Shown here: positions 35,749 to 47,398 of the stretch, piece by piece
Numbering within the stretch: position 1 is the stretch's first letter
Layout of the letters: each line of letters begins with the position of its first letter
Source: an uncultured Opitutaceae bacterium
GTDB taxonomy: Bacteria; Verrucomicrobiota; Verrucomicrobiia; Opitutales; Opitutaceae
Length of the DNA stretch: 64,000 nucleotides
Assembly: GCA_903862935.1 (NCBI GenBank)
Contig: CAIOZY010000040.1
Location: 124,001-188,000, forward strand
Reading direction: 5' to 3'
Made by a program: the position numbers and the translations under genes
The notes under the pieces: generated by a model
Database searches by the model: none
What the model was told of the DNA's origin: nothing
The model's input: only the letters and a program-made list of their open reading frames with translations

Positions 35749-36504
35749 ATGACCCAGACCCCAGAAACCCGCATCGACGGGCGCCGAGCCGACCAGATGA
35801 GGCCCGTGTCGTTCCAGGCCGGGGTCGCCCCTCACGCGACTGGCTCGGTCCTCGTGCGCTTCGGCGCCACCCAGGTGATCTGCGCTGCCACGATTGAGCC
35901 GAACGTGCCGACCTGGATGAAGCAGCAGGGGGTGAAGGGCGGCTGGCTGACAGCCGAGTACTCGCTGCTGCCCTACTCCACCCTCGAGCGGAAGCCCCGG
36001 GACATCAGCAAGGGCCGCCTCGACGGCCGCACGGTCGAGATCCAGAGGCTGATCGGCCGAGCGCTGCGCGCGGTGCTCGACCTGGGCAGGCTCGGCACCA
36101 ACACCTTGTGGATCGACTGCGACGTCCTGCAGGCGGACGGCGGGACGCGCACCGCCGCCATCACCGGGGCCTACCTCGCGGCCCGGCTCGCCGTACAGAA
36201 GCTGATCGACGCTAAGCGAATCCCGGAGAACCCCCTGGCCGACTCAGTCGCGGCGGTGAGCGTCGGGATCTGCGGCGGCAGGGAGCTTCTGGACTTGGCT
36301 TACGTGGAGGACAAGGACGCCGAGGTCGATTGCAACGTCGTCATGACCGGTCAGGGCCGCTACGTTGAGGTGCAGGGCTCGGGTGAGGAGTCGACCTTCT
36401 CCCCGCAGGAACTGGCGGGGATGCTTGAACTGGCCCAGAAGGGCATCCGGGAGCTCGCCGGACTGCAGGCTGCATTCCTGGCCAAAGAGCTTCTAAGGAC
36501 CTGA
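35749..36504 (+). CDS. rph: Ribonuclease PH
   Basis: 251 aa phosphorolytic 3' exonuclease for tRNA precursor trimming. Motifs RIDGRRADQMRPVSF, GSVLVRFGATQVICAATIE, GWLTAEYSLLPYSTLERKPR and VEVQGSGEESTFSPQELAGML are typical. Begins 4 bases after hprK and is probably cotranscribed with it. Confidence 0.97.
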   Translation: MTQTPETRIDGRRADQMRPVSFQAGVAPHATGSVLVRFGATQVICAATIEPNVPTWMKQQGVKGGWLTAEYSLLPYSTLERKPRDISKGRLDGRTVEIQRLIGRALRAVLDLGRLGTNTLWIDCDVLQADGGTRTAAITGAYLAARLAVQKLIDAKRIPENPLADSVAAVSVGICGGRELLDLAYVEDKDAEVDCNVVMTGQGRYVEVQGSGEESTFSPQELAGMLELAQKGIRELAGLQAAFLAKELLRT

Positions 36505-36535
36505 TCCGAAACGCGATGGACTAGATTTCCGACCC

Positions 36536-36552
36536 TGGGACGATAAGTCCCA
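36536..36552. repeat. Hairpin palindrome between rph and sucC
   Basis: TGGGAC-gataa-GTCCCA, a perfect 6-bp inverted repeat with 5-base loop, 32 bases after rph. No T-run follows, so termination is uncertain. The rest of the 159-base gap holds no other clear signal except TTGACT at 36601 without a good -10 partner. Confidence 0.5.
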
Positions 36553-36663
36553 TGTGGTCGGTCGTATGGGCGGTCAAACGATCCCTTCTAACGTGGGGCT
36601 TTGACTCGTTTTCGCGTGTCCTTTGGCAGGTCTTTTTTGCACAATCGGCCCTTTCTCACCTCC

Positions 36664-37845
36664 ATGAACATCCACGAGTATCAGGCAAAGGCCCTCTGCG
36701 AAAAATTTGGCGTGCCCGTCCCCAAGGGCGCGGCCGCGACCTCGGTGGCCGACTTTCCGACCGCCCTCGCCCAACTCCCTGAAGGTCCAACCATGGTCAA
36801 GTCCCAGATCCACGCCGGCGGGCGCGGCAAGGGCACCTTCACCAACGGCTTCAAGGGCGGGGTGAAGTTCTGCAAGACCAAGGCCGAGGCCCGCGAGATG
36901 GCCTCCGCCATGCTCGGCAACACCCTAGTGACGGTCCAGACCGGGCCTGCGGGCCGCAAGGTGCAGACCGTTTACTTCACGGTCGCGAACGACATCAAGA
37001 AGGAGTATTATCTGGCGATCCTCCTGGACCGGCGCACGTCGCGGCCCGTGATCATTGCCTCGACCGAGGGCGGCGTTGAGATCGAGAAGGTCGCCAAGGA
37101 GACCCCCGAGAAGATCTTCAAGGTGTTCATCGATCCGGCGTACGGGCTGGCGGACTACCAGGTCCGCGAGCTCGTTTTCGGGCTTGGCTTCAATCCCGCT
37201 GAGGCAAAGAACGCCTCCAAACTGATCCGCTCCCTGTACGCGATGTACTGGGCGACCGACGCGGCGATGGTGGAGATCAACCCCCTCGTGACGACCCCGA
37301 CCGGAGAGGTCCTCGCCCTGGACGCCAAGGTGTCGTTCGACGACAACTCGCTGTTCCGCCACCCGGAGATCCTCTCCCTGCGGGACCTGAACGAGGAGGA
37401 CCCCAAGGAGATCGAGGCCTCGAAGCACGAACTGAACTACATCGCCCTGGACGGCAGCATCGCCTGCCTGGTCAACGGAGCTGGACTCGCGATGGCCACG
37501 ATGGACATCGTCAAGCACTTCGGCGGCAACCCCGCCAACTTCCTCGACGTCGGCGGAGGCGCCTCGAAGGAGCAGGTCGTTGCGGCCTTCAAGATCATCC
37601 TCGGAGACAAGAACGTTAAGGGGATCCTCGTGAACATCTTCGGCGGGATCATGGACTGCGACGTGATCGCCAACGGAATCGTCGAGGCGGCCAAGGAGGT
37701 GGGCCTGAGCCTGCCGCTGGTCGTCCGGCTCGAGGGCAACAACTCGGTCGCAGGCAAGGCGACCCTCTCCAAGAGCGGGCTCGCAATCACCACGGGCGAC
37801 TCGATGGCCGACGCCGCCCAGAAGATCGTAAAACTCGTCGCATAA
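36664..37845 (+). CDS. sucC: Succinyl-CoA synthetase beta subunit (ADP-forming)
   Basis: 393 aa from ATG 36664; a longer in-frame upstream start gives an unrelated N-tail. ATP-grasp domain with [17 protein letters not shown] and the C-terminal CoA-ligase part [17 protein letters not shown] and [13 protein letters not shown]. Works with SucD to make ATP (or GTP) from succinyl-CoA. Five bases before sucD. Confidence 0.96.
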   Translation: MNIHEYQAKALCEKFGVPVPKGAAATSVADFPTALAQLPEGPTMVKSQIHAGGRGKGTFTNGFKGGVKFCKTKAEAREMASAMLGNTLVTVQTGPAGRKVQTVYFTVANDIKKEYYLAILLDRRTSRPVIIASTEGGVEIEKVAKETPEKIFKVFIDPAYGLADYQVRELVFGLGFNPAEAKNASKLIRSLYAMYWATDAAMVEINPLVTTPTGEVLALDAKVSFDDNSLFRHPEILSLRDLNEEDPKEIEASKHELNYIALDGSIACLVNGAGLAMATMDIVKHFGGNPANFLDVGGGASKEQVVAAFKIILGDKNVKGILVNIFGGIMDCDVIANGIVEAAKEVGLSLPLVVRLEGNNSVAGKATLSKSGLAITTGDSMADAAQKIVKLVA

Positions 37846-37850
37846 CTCCC

Positions 37851-38774
37851 ATGGCTATCCTCGTCACTCCACAAACCAAGATCATCATCCAGGGCATCAC
37901 CGGGGACTTCGGCGGCCGGCATGCCGGCCTGTCGCTCGACTACGGCACCCAGGTGGTCGCCGGCGTCACCCCCGGCAAGGGGGGTAAGTTCTTCGAGTAC
38001 AAAGACCAGAAAGTGCCCGTCTTCAACTCGGTCGCCGAAGCGAAGAAGGCCACCGGGGCCACCGTTTCGGCGATCTTCGTGCCGCCGCCCTACGCCGCAG
38101 ACGCGATCCTCGAGTGCGTCGACGCCGGGCTCGACCTGGTCGTTGCGATCACCGAGGGGATCCCGATCAAGGACATGGTCCGGGTGAAGCGCGCGATGCA
38201 GGGCAAGCCCACGCGGGTCATCGGCCCGAACTGCCCCGGAGTCGTGACCCCGGGTGCGGGGAAGGACTCGACCGGCGGCTGCCGGATCGGCATCGCCCCG
38301 GGCTACATCCACAAGAAGGGCCACGTCGGCGTGGTCTCGCGCTCGGGCACCCTCACCTACGAGGCGGTCTACCAGCTGACGACCCGCGGAATTGGGCAGA
38401 CGACCAGCGTCGGGATCGGCGGCGACCCCGTCAACGGCTCGTCCCACCTCGACATCATCAAGATGTTCAATGAGGACCGCGACACTCGCGGCATCATCAT
38501 GATCGGCGAAATCGGCGGGACGGCCGAGGTCGAGGCCGCGCGCTGGATCAAGGAGAACTGCAAGAAGCCGGTGGCCGGGTTCATCGCCGGGGCGACGGCC
38601 CCAGCGGGGCGCCGCATGGGCCATGCCGGAGCCATCATCGGAGGCGCCGAGGACACCGCGGCCGCGAAGATCGCCGTGCTCAAGGAGTGCGGGATCGAGG
38701 TCGCCGCGACGCCCTCGGACATGGCCGACGCCCTGATCCGCGCCGCCAAGGCGAAGAAGGTCAAGCTGAGCTAG
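37851..38774 (+). CDS. sucD: Succinyl-CoA synthetase alpha subunit
   Basis: 307 aa. CoA-binding Rossmann start [36 protein letters not shown] and the phosphohistidine motif [10 protein letters not shown] with His near 258. Carries the phosphoryl intermediate. It ends with a strong terminator. Confidence 0.97.
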   Translation: MAILVTPQTKIIIQGITGDFGGRHAGLSLDYGTQVVAGVTPGKGGKFFEYKDQKVPVFNSVAEAKKATGATVSAIFVPPPYAADAILECVDAGLDLVVAITEGIPIKDMVRVKRAMQGKPTRVIGPNCPGVVTPGAGKDSTGGCRIGIAPGYIHKKGHVGVVSRSGTLTYEAVYQLTTRGIGQTTSVGIGGDPVNGSSHLDIIKMFNEDRDTRGIIMIGEIGGTAEVEAARWIKENCKKPVAGFIAGATAPAGRRMGHAGAIIGGAEDTAAAKIAVLKECGIEVAATPSDMADALIRAAKAKKVKLS

Positions 38775-38802
38775 TTTCACCCTCAGGGGTGGCACGCAAA
38801 AC

Positions 38803-38839
38803 GGGGCGCCCGCTTCACAAGCGCGGCGCCCCTTTTTTT
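38803..38839 (+). terminator. Intrinsic terminator after sucCD
   Basis: GGGGCGCC-CGCTT-cac-AAGCG-C-GGCGCCCC stem with a 3-base loop followed by seven T (38833-38839), starting 29 bases after the sucD stop. Confidence 0.92.
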
Positions 38840-38905
38840 GGCCTCTACCGGCTCCCCCACTCTGGGGTGGGCTCAGATCTCGTCTGGGATGATGAGCGGA
38901 ATCCT

Positions 38906-39019
38906 CTACCAGCGGTAGCGCCGGCAGCCGCGAAAGCGCTTGTCCAACGTGAGGACGACCGAGTCGGCCGGCTGCCATCTGAACGCGTATTCGCTCGTAG
39001 CAGACAACGATTGTAGCAA
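38906..39019 (-). other. Short coding-like reading frame or gene remnant
   Basis: In the 230 bases between the sucD terminator and the end of thiD a minus-strand frame, TTG to TAG, reads SATSEYAFRWQPADSVV then LTLDKRFRGCRRYRW (37 codons). Third positions are G/C-rich as in real genes. There is an in-frame stop about ten codons upstream and no good start or Shine-Dalgarno sequence, so it may be a decayed gene end. Otherwise this gap holds nothing clear. Confidence 0.25.
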
Positions 39020-39068
39020 GGTTGCGCGGTGGCCGCCTCCCCGAAATCAGTCTCCGCCTCCCTAACGG

Positions 39069-39872
39069 TCAGGGAAGGGCCGGTCCCGAACCTCTGCCCC
39101 AGTGGAGGCTCCCTCCCCCAAGAAGACCCTTTCGGAGCAGACGTCTTGCGCTCCCCACAGCGGCCTCGAGGGTGCGCCCCTGCGCAAGCCCGGCCGCGAT
39201 GGCCGAGGCAAGCACGCATCCGGTTCCATGCGTGTTGCGGCTGCGGATGCGCCTTCCGGAAAACCGCTGAACTCCCCCCCCCCGGGTAGCGAGAATGTCG
39301 ACGCAGGACCCGCCCTTTCCGTGGCCGCCCTTGACAAGGACCGCTCCGCACCCCGTCTCAAGGATCTTCACTGCCACCCTCTCGGCGTCCCGGAGGGTGC
39401 GGACGGCAAACCCTGAGATCGCCGCGGCCTCGGGCCAGTTGGGTGTGACCAGGGCCGCACGCGGCAGGAGCCTGCGCTTCAATTCCCGGACTCCGGAGCG
39501 GTCGAGAAAGCGCGTCCCGCTCGAGGACCCGAGGACGGGATCGATCACCAGCGGCAGCCGGGGGTGCGAGCCAAGGGCACGGGCCACTGCGCGGACCGCC
39601 GCGGCTCCGGGGAGAAGCCCGGTCTTCACAGCTCCCACCGAAAAATCCTTCAAGACCGCGGTCATCTGCCGTGCAATCAGGGAGGGCGAGACCGGATCCC
39701 AGGCCTCGACGCCCCGGGTGCTTTGGGCAGTGACGGCGGTGATTGCCGTGAGGGCGTGGCAGCCCGAAGCCCGGATCGCCCGGGCGTCCGCCTGGACCCC
39801 CGCGCCGCCGCCGCTGTCAGAGCCGGCAACCGCTAGGACGCAGCGCGGCCTCAGCTTGCGGACTTTTCCCAT
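39069..39872 (-). CDS. thiD: Hydroxymethylpyrimidine (phosphate) kinase
   Basis: 267 aa from the ATG at 39872. Ribokinase-like fold: VAGSDSGGGAGVQADARAI, SSGTRFLDRSG, LVTPNWPEAAAISG and NTHGTGCVLASAIAAGLAQG (catalytic Asp/Cys region). It phosphorylates HMP and HMP-P for thiamine. Last gene of the thi operon; its start overlaps the previous gene by 22 bases. The C-terminal tail (SARRLLRKGLLGGGSLHWG) is slightly extended. Confidence 0.92.
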   Translation of the reverse strand: MGKVRKLRPRCVLAVAGSDSGGGAGVQADARAIRASGCHALTAITAVTAQSTRGVEAWDPVSPSLIARQMTAVLKDFSVGAVKTGLLPGAAAVRAVARALGSHPRLPLVIDPVLGSSSGTRFLDRSGVRELKRRLLPRAALVTPNWPEAAAISGFAVRTLRDAERVAVKILETGCGAVLVKGGHGKGGSCVDILATRGGGVQRFSGRRIRSRNTHGTGCVLASAIAAGLAQGRTLEAAVGSARRLLRKGLLGGGSLHWGRGSGPALP

Positions 39873-41026
39873 GAGCTGAAGCCCCCGCGCAGGCTCTTTG
39901 CCTCCTGGAAGCCGTGGTGCTCGCGAAGCGCGCGGGCGGCCCGGATGCTGCGGTATCCCGCCGCGCAATAGACTACCGTCAGAGCCTTGGGGTCCAGCTT
40001 CGCCAGGGCGGGACTCCCTTTCCCGAGTTCGCCGAGCGGGATATGGACCGAACGTTCGATCGAGCCCTGGGTGCGCTCCCAGCCCTCCCGAACGTCGACC
40101 AGCTGAACCGCTCCGGACGAGGCGATCCTCGCCCGCAGTTCCGCGACATCGATTTCCTCACCGGGCTTGGGGCCGAACAAAAATCTGAACATAGGCGAGC
40201 CAGCCTGAGCGATTCCCGGGCTGCCCGTCGAGTCCGGGGTTTGCACCCCGCAGGTCTCGCCGTAGCCCTCCGGGGGAAGATCCCTGATGCCGCGGCTCTT
40301 GGGATCGGCCGGGATGCCGATGGTTTGGACGGAGCCCGACAGGGCGTCCCAAATGAGAAGCCTCCCGCTCAAGGGCTCGCCGATCCCCGTGATCAGCTTT
40401 ATCGCCTCGCACGCCTGCGCAGTCCCCACAAGTCCGGGGAGGACCCCGAGGACCCCGGCCTCGGCGCAGTTGGGCACCGCGCCGGGTTCCAGCGGCTCGG
40501 GGAAGAGACAGCGGTACGTGGGCCCACCCCTCCAGTTGAAGACGCTCACCTGCCCCTCAAAGCCCTGGACTGCCCCGTACACAAACGGCTTTCCCTCGAG
40601 GACGCAGGCGTCGTTGACCAAGTAGCGGGTGGCAAAGTTGTCCGATCCGTCGACCACGACGTCGTGCCGGGCCACTAGGGCCCGCGCGTTTGCCCGGCTG
40701 AACCGCTCCGCCAGGGCCTCGACCGAGACGAGCGGGTTCAAGTCCCTGAGGCGCCGCGCGGCCGCCTCCGCCTTCGGCTGGCCCTCGTCCGCAGTGCCGA
40801 AGAGCACCTGCCGCTGCAGGTTGGAAATCTCGACGCGATCAAAGTCGACGACCGTGATCCGGCCGACCCCGGCGGCCGCCAGATAGAGCAGCGCCGGGCA
40901 GCCAAGCCCCCCGGCTCCGATCACGAGGACCGATCCGGCCCTGAGCCGCTCCTGGGCCTCGGGACCGAACCCGGCAAGTGCCAGGTGGCGCTGGTAGCGG
41001 CGGACCTCGTCCCGGGAGAACGTCAT
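39851..41026 (-). CDS. ThiF/MoeB adenylyltransferase fused to a rhodanese domain
   Basis: 391 aa. E1-like ATP-binding domain with GAGGLG at 37-42, DFDRVEISNLQRQVLF, GSDNFATRYLVND and a C-terminal rhodanese domain with the catalytic Cys in YCAAGYRS near 354. MoeZ/MOCS3-type fusions activate the C-terminal Gly of ThiS-like proteins and hand on sulfur from the rhodanese. With thiS here, it probably forms ThiS thiocarboxylate; it could also serve MoaD. Cys-rich zinc loops (YRCLFPE and NCAEAGVLG) are as in MoeB. It starts 5 bases after thiH. Confidence 0.9.
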   Translation of the reverse strand: MTFSRDEVRRYQRHLALAGFGPEAQERLRAGSVLVIGAGGLGCPALLYLAAAGVGRITVVDFDRVEISNLQRQVLFGTADEGQPKAEAAARRLRDLNPLVSVEALAERFSRANARALVARHDVVVDGSDNFATRYLVNDACVLEGKPFVYGAVQGFEGQVSVFNWRGGPTYRCLFPEPLEPGAVPNCAEAGVLGVLPGLVGTAQACEAIKLITGIGEPLSGRLLIWDALSGSVQTIGIPADPKSRGIRDLPPEGYGETCGVQTPDSTGSPGIAQAGSPMFRFLFGPKPGEEIDVAELRARIASSGAVQLVDVREGWERTQGSIERSVHIPLGELGKGSPALAKLDPKALTVVYCAAGYRSIRAARALREHHGFQEAKSLRGGFSSWEKSAS

Positions 41027-41031
41027 GGGCT

Positions 41032-42180
41032 TCAGGCCCCGGCCGCGAGGCGGCAGCCGTCATAGGTCGGGTCCCAGTCTTTCCAGACCGGCTCGTAACC
41101 CTGGCTTCGGAAGAACTCGGCGACCTCGCGGGGGCTTCGGCTGTCGTCGACCGCAAACTGCTCGAGGGTCTCGGGGGCGATCGCATAGCCGCCGGGGTTG
41201 GTCTTGGAGCCCGCGCTCATCGAGGTGAATCCAAGCTTGAAGGCCCGGTTGCGGAAGGCCGAGCTCTCGCGGGTCGAGAGCGACAGCTCAGCCTCGGGGC
41301 AGATCAACCGGAAGGCGCAGGCCGCCTGGACAAGGTCGCGCTCGTTAAACGGCGTGAGCGCGATGTCGCCCCCCTCGTGCGGCCGGAGCCGCGGGAAGGA
41401 CACGCTCATGCGCGACCTCCAGTGGTGCTTTTCCAAGTGGCGCAGGTGCAGGCCTACAAACCAAGCCTCGGTCCTCCATTCGCTCAGGCCGTAGAGGGCG
41501 CCCAGCGCGATCTTCTTGATCCCAGCCCGCCCCGCGCGGTCGGGCGTGTCGAGCCGGTAGGCCATGTCCGCCTTCGGTCCCTTCAGGTGGTGCTTGGGGT
41601 AGGTCTGCGCGTCGTAGGTCTCCTGGTAGACCGCGACTGCACTCACCCCCTCCGCACACAGGGCGACGTAGTCACCCTCATCGAGGGGCTGGACCTCGAT
41701 CGAGATGTTGGAAAAGTGCGGCCGCAGCAGCCGGGTCGCGTTCGCCAGATACGGCACTCCGACCCGGCCCGCCTCGCCGGTGACGAGCAACACGTGGTCG
41801 ATTCCGAGCCCCTTCAGCGCCGCCGCCTCGGCCCCTATTTCCGGATCGCTGAGGATCTTCCGCGGAATCCTGTTCTGGGCGCTGAAGCCGCAGTAGGTGC
41901 AGATGTTGGCGCAGACGTTCGACAGGTACATCGGCGCGTAGAGCTGCATCGTGCGGCCGAAACGCTCCACCGTGCGCTGGTGGCTCAGCTGCGCCATCTG
42001 CTCCAGGTGCGGCACGGCCGACGGCGACAGCAGGGCAGCCAGGTCGTCCAGGCTGAGCCCGGCGCGCACGCGCTCCAGGGCGCGGAGGACGTCGGCCTCC
42101 GTCTTGGACTGGATCGCCCGCCCGGCCTCGCCGAAGTCGTGGCGCGCCCAGACCTTTGAGAATGTCTCCGGGCCGCTCAC
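41032..42180 (-). CDS. thiH: 2-iminoacetate synthase (tyrosine lyase, radical SAM)
   Basis: 382 aa, with [13 protein letters not shown] giving CxxxCxxC near residues 88-95. It cleaves tyrosine to dehydroglycine for the thiazole ring. Its use, in place of the oxygen-dependent ThiO, fits anaerobic or facultative life. GTG start at 42180 overlaps the thiG stop (GTGA). Confidence 0.95.
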   Translation of the reverse strand: MSGPETFSKVWARHDFGEAGRAIQSKTEADVLRALERVRAGLSLDDLAALLSPSAVPHLEQMAQLSHQRTVERFGRTMQLYAPMYLSNVCANICTYCGFSAQNRIPRKILSDPEIGAEAAALKGLGIDHVLLVTGEAGRVGVPYLANATRLLRPHFSNISIEVQPLDEGDYVALCAEGVSAVAVYQETYDAQTYPKHHLKGPKADMAYRLDTPDRAGRAGIKKIALGALYGLSEWRTEAWFVGLHLRHLEKHHWRSRMSVSFPRLRPHEGGDIALTPFNERDLVQAACAFRLICPEAELSLSTRESSAFRNRAFKLGFTSMSAGSKTNPGGYAIAPETLEQFAVDDSRSPREVAEFFRSQGYEPVWKDWDPTYDGCRLAAGA

Positions 42181-42968
42181 AGCGGTGCCTCCGTCAGAAA
42201 CGCTGTGAGGGGCGAGGTGGCCTGGGCCCGGCCCCCACCCTCCCTCGCCGGCAGTCCCGCCTCAAAGGCGAGCCGGCCGGCCTCGACCCCGCGGCGGAAG
42301 GCCTCGGCCATGGCGACCGGGTCGGCCGCAGCCGCAATCGCCGTGTTCACGAGGACCGCGTCTGCGCCCATCTCAAGGGCAGCCGCCGCATGCGACGGGG
42401 CCCCAAGTCCTGCGTCGACAACCACGGGGATCCGCGCCTGGGCGATGATGATCTCAAGGAAGGCCCGGGACTCGAGTCCGCGGTTCGTGCCGATCGGGGC
42501 CCCGAGAGGCATCACGGCCGCTGCGCCGGCCTCCTCGAGCTGCTTGCACAGGACCGGGTCGGCGTGCACGTACGGCAGGACCACGAAGCCCCGCTTGGCG
42601 AGCTCCTGGGTCGCCCTCAGGGTCTCGCCGGGGTCGGGCATCAGGTACTTCGGGTCGGGGTGGATCTCGAGTTTGAGCCAGTTCGTCTCCAGCGCCTCGC
42701 GCGCCAGCTCGGCGGCAAGGACGGCCTCCTTTGCGTCGCGGACCCCCGAGGTGTTCGGCAGGAGCCGGTAGCGGGCGGGCTCGAGGTGGGAGACGAGGTC
42801 GTCAGGCGCCCCGTCGGTCCTGACGCGCCTCAGGGCGACGGTCACCAGCTGGGTGCCCGAGGCCGCGAGGCTTTTCCTCATAATCTCCCCGGAGCTGAAT
42901 TTTCCCGTCCCGACGAAGAGTCGAGACTCGAAGGTTACTCCGGCGATGACGAGGGGATGGGCGCTCAT
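42177..42968 (-). CDS. thiG: Thiazole synthase
   Basis: 263 aa. TIM barrel: [33 protein letters not shown] with the Schiff-base Lys, [19 protein letters not shown], and [31 protein letters not shown]. Assembles the thiazole phosphate from DXP, ThiS thiocarboxylate and dehydroglycine. Start overlaps thiE stop (ATGA). Confidence 0.96.
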   Translation of the reverse strand: MSAHPLVIAGVTFESRLFVGTGKFSSGEIMRKSLAASGTQLVTVALRRVRTDGAPDDLVSHLEPARYRLLPNTSGVRDAKEAVLAAELAREALETNWLKLEIHPDPKYLMPDPGETLRATQELAKRGFVVLPYVHADPVLCKQLEEAGAAAVMPLGAPIGTNRGLESRAFLEIIIAQARIPVVVDAGLGAPSHAAAALEMGADAVLVNTAIAAAADPVAMAEAFRRGVEAGRLAFEAGLPAREGGGRAQATSPLTAFLTEAPL

Positions 42969-43624
42969 GGATTGAAGGGGGTTGCGGGCACTGTGGCCCA
43001 GGCCTCGAGAAAGGCCCGCACGTTCTTGTCCACCGTTCCGTCGCGCAGAAGGGCCGAGCAGACGGCGCTGCCCGCGACCCCGAGGCTCTTCAGGACCGGC
43101 ACATCGGAGACCTCGATCCCCCCGATCGCCCAGCCCGGGATGTCGCCCAGGATCGCAACGAGGCCCTTGACGCCCTCGTAACCCTGCAGCGGGGCGAGCT
43201 CTTTCTTGGTGCGCGTGAAGCGAAGAGGCCCAACGCCCACGTAATCGAGGCAGCCGGCCTTGGCCGCCTTCTCCGCCTCCCAAGTGTAGTTGACCGTTCC
43301 GCCCAGAATCCGGTCGGGGCCGAGCCTTTTGCGGGCTTCGCGCCAGTCCAGGTCGGTCCGGCCGAGGTGGGCTCCGTCGGCGCCGACCTCGAGGGCGATG
43401 TCGACGCTGTCGTTGATGATGCAGATCGTCCCGTGCCTGCGGCAGATCGCGGCGACCTCCCGGGCCGTCTCGAGCCACAGCGGGCGGGGAGTGTCCTTCA
43501 TCCTCATCTGGATCCAGCGGACCCCCGCGGCGCACAGCCGCGAGACCTGCTCGGCCTGGGGCATGGGATCCCCGCTCTGGGTGATGGCCATCAGGCGCTG
43601 GCGGCGTGAGGGATCGAGGGCCAT
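42965..43624 (-). CDS. thiE: Thiamine-phosphate synthase
   Basis: 219 aa. [51 protein letters not shown] and [13 protein letters not shown] match ThiE, which couples HMP-PP with thiazole phosphate. The usual RxKD motif is present as RMKD. Seven bases after thiS; overlaps thiG. Confidence 0.92.
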   Translation of the reverse strand: MALDPSRRQRLMAITQSGDPMPQAEQVSRLCAAGVRWIQMRMKDTPRPLWLETAREVAAICRRHGTICIINDSVDIALEVGADGAHLGRTDLDWREARKRLGPDRILGGTVNYTWEAEKAAKAGCLDYVGVGPLRFTRTKKELAPLQGYEGVKGLVAILGDIPGWAIGGIEVSDVPVLKSLGVAGSAVCSALLRDGTVDKNVRAFLEAWATVPATPFNP

Positions 43625-43631
43625 GGAAGTC

Positions 43632-45937
<2,306 letters not shown>

Positions 45938-45964
45938 CTTGGATGACAGACCATGCCCCAAACT

Positions 45965-45990
45965 CCGGCGTTTTCAACCGAAAACCCCGG
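45965..45990. repeat. Hairpin between the 463-aa gene and the riboswitch
   Basis: CCGGGGTTTTC-ggtt-GAAAACGCCGG, 11 bp with one mismatch. It follows the 463-aa gene stop at 46001 on the minus strand. No T-run, so termination is uncertain; a TTGAAA sits in it that could belong to a thi promoter. Confidence 0.45.
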
Positions 45991-46000
45991 ATTCGTCGCG

Positions 46001-47392
46001 TCAGGCGATCCGGCACGGCAGGAGCGCGGCGTCCTGCATGCCGTGGATGATCTTCTTGTCCGGGGGGCAGAACGTGGCCAGGGCCCCGGAAAGCCGGGCC
46101 TGTCCGTCGGAGACAAAGTAGTACGGGCAGAGGCGGAGCCGGCCCTCGACCTCGGCGGCCGCTCCCGAATCGTCGTAGAGGCGGTGCTTGACCCGGCTCG
46201 GCTTCTTGTAGGCCTGGAGCACGTGCAGGTTTGTAGGCGCCATCTCCACCGCCCGGGTGATCCCCTCCTGCCACTGTTCTCGGGAGCAGTCGCTCCCTAG
46301 GATGACGCTCCGGGCCCCCCAGGCCGTCTCATGGTGGCCGCTGATCTTGATGATCAGATCCCGCTCCCTCTGGGAGGCGCCCGCAAGGTCCCGCCAGTCG
46401 GCGATCGGGCGCCCGCCCGCGTGCGGGCCGTCGAGAATCGCCCCCGGGGGCAGCGGGGCGGGGTCCATGATCCAGGAGTGGGGGATCAGGGCCCCGAGCA
46501 GTTTCGAGGTCCGCGAGCCCAGGGCCTCGGCCCAGTAGTCCTTGAGGGCGTGGTGGTGGAAAAGGGCAAACGCGAGCTTCTCCTCCTGGAAATGGCGCAT
46601 GGGCGGCGCCACGGCCACTTCGCCCGACGCCCAGGCGTCCCGGATGAACGGGGCCGTGGAAATGTTAGGGAGGTCGAACAGCTCGAAAAACCGGTAGATG
46701 ACGTCGATCTTCTCCGGATTCCCGCCGCTGTCGAAGAAGAGGGCTCCTCCCAGCGGGAAGACGTCCTGGGGCCTCAGGGCGAAGACGCGCTTGCCCTGGA
46801 GTTGCAGCTGCAGGGCGAGCCACTCCATCTCGGGCCGGTAGGTTGAGGCTTCGTCGCTCACGACGAGCGCGACCAGGGGGTTCGCCTGCCCCGGCCGCAG
46901 CGCCGCCAGCGGCGCATAGAAATTGCGGACCATCAGATCGTCCGCGCCAACAATCGCGCCCGACCCGGCGTAGAGGCGGTTCAGGAAGGCGGTCAGCCCG
47001 ATTCCGCCCGGAACCGAATCGAGCTCCGTCATGACGAAGCCCTTTTCAGTCAGGAGGAGATCGGGCCGCAGCACCGTGGGAAACGCCCCCCGGCTCTTGG
47101 GATCCCGTGAGTGTGCAAGGAGCTCGGCGGGTTTGCCCCGGTCGAGGTAGTCGGCGACCCACGGGGCGAGCAGGGGCTTGTTGCGCAGCAGGTTCCTCCC
47201 GGCGGCCGAGCGCAGGTACAAGGTCTCCAGGGCCTGGTGGAACTCGAGGCAGGCCGCCCCGATCTCCCCCAGTTGGGCCGCCTGCTCCGCGGAAAGCGGC
47301 CAGGCCTCGGGGGATAGTCTCCAGGTCTTCGCCTCGAACAGCGGCTGGGCCTCAAGGGCCGAGCGGATGTGCGCGTGGGTCAAGTCGGGCAT
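46001..47392 (-). CDS. Conserved hypothetical protein, possible ATP-grasp fold
   Basis: 463 aa, not confidently recognised. The layout resembles the circularly permuted ATP-grasp/glutathionylspermidine-synthase group: LRPDLLLTEKGFVMTELDSVPGGIGLTAF is like their EINS/D motif, RDLIIKISGHHETAWGARSVILG could be the ATP-grasp lysine and glycine loop, and the NLHVLQAYKKPSRVKHRL segment is conserved-looking. No signal peptide or membrane helix. It starts 6 bases after prfB and is probably cotranscribed with it, and lies directly upstream of the thi riboswitch. Function is unknown. Confidence 0.55.
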   Translation of the reverse strand: MPDLTHAHIRSALEAQPLFEAKTWRLSPEAWPLSAEQAAQLGEIGAACLEFHQALETLYLRSAAGRNLLRNKPLLAPWVADYLDRGKPAELLAHSRDPKSRGAFPTVLRPDLLLTEKGFVMTELDSVPGGIGLTAFLNRLYAGSGAIVGADDLMVRNFYAPLAALRPGQANPLVALVVSDEASTYRPEMEWLALQLQLQGKRVFALRPQDVFPLGGALFFDSGGNPEKIDVIYRFFELFDLPNISTAPFIRDAWASGEVAVAPPMRHFQEEKLAFALFHHHALKDYWAEALGSRTSKLLGALIPHSWIMDPAPLPPGAILDGPHAGGRPIADWRDLAGASQRERDLIIKISGHHETAWGARSVILGSDCSREQWQEGITRAVEMAPTNLHVLQAYKKPSRVKHRLYDDSGAAAEVEGRLRLCPYYFVSDGQARLSGALATFCPPDKKIIHGMQDAALLPCRIA

Positions 47393-47398
47393 CCGAAT

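Noticed and set aside
36621-36642. Sigma-54-like sequence before sucC (TGGCAGG...TTGCAC)
   Set aside because: GG and GC are 12 or 8 bases apart, not the required 10.
45965-45990. Hairpin as an intrinsic terminator before the thi riboswitch
   Set aside because: No T-run follows on the minus strand; kept only as a repeat.
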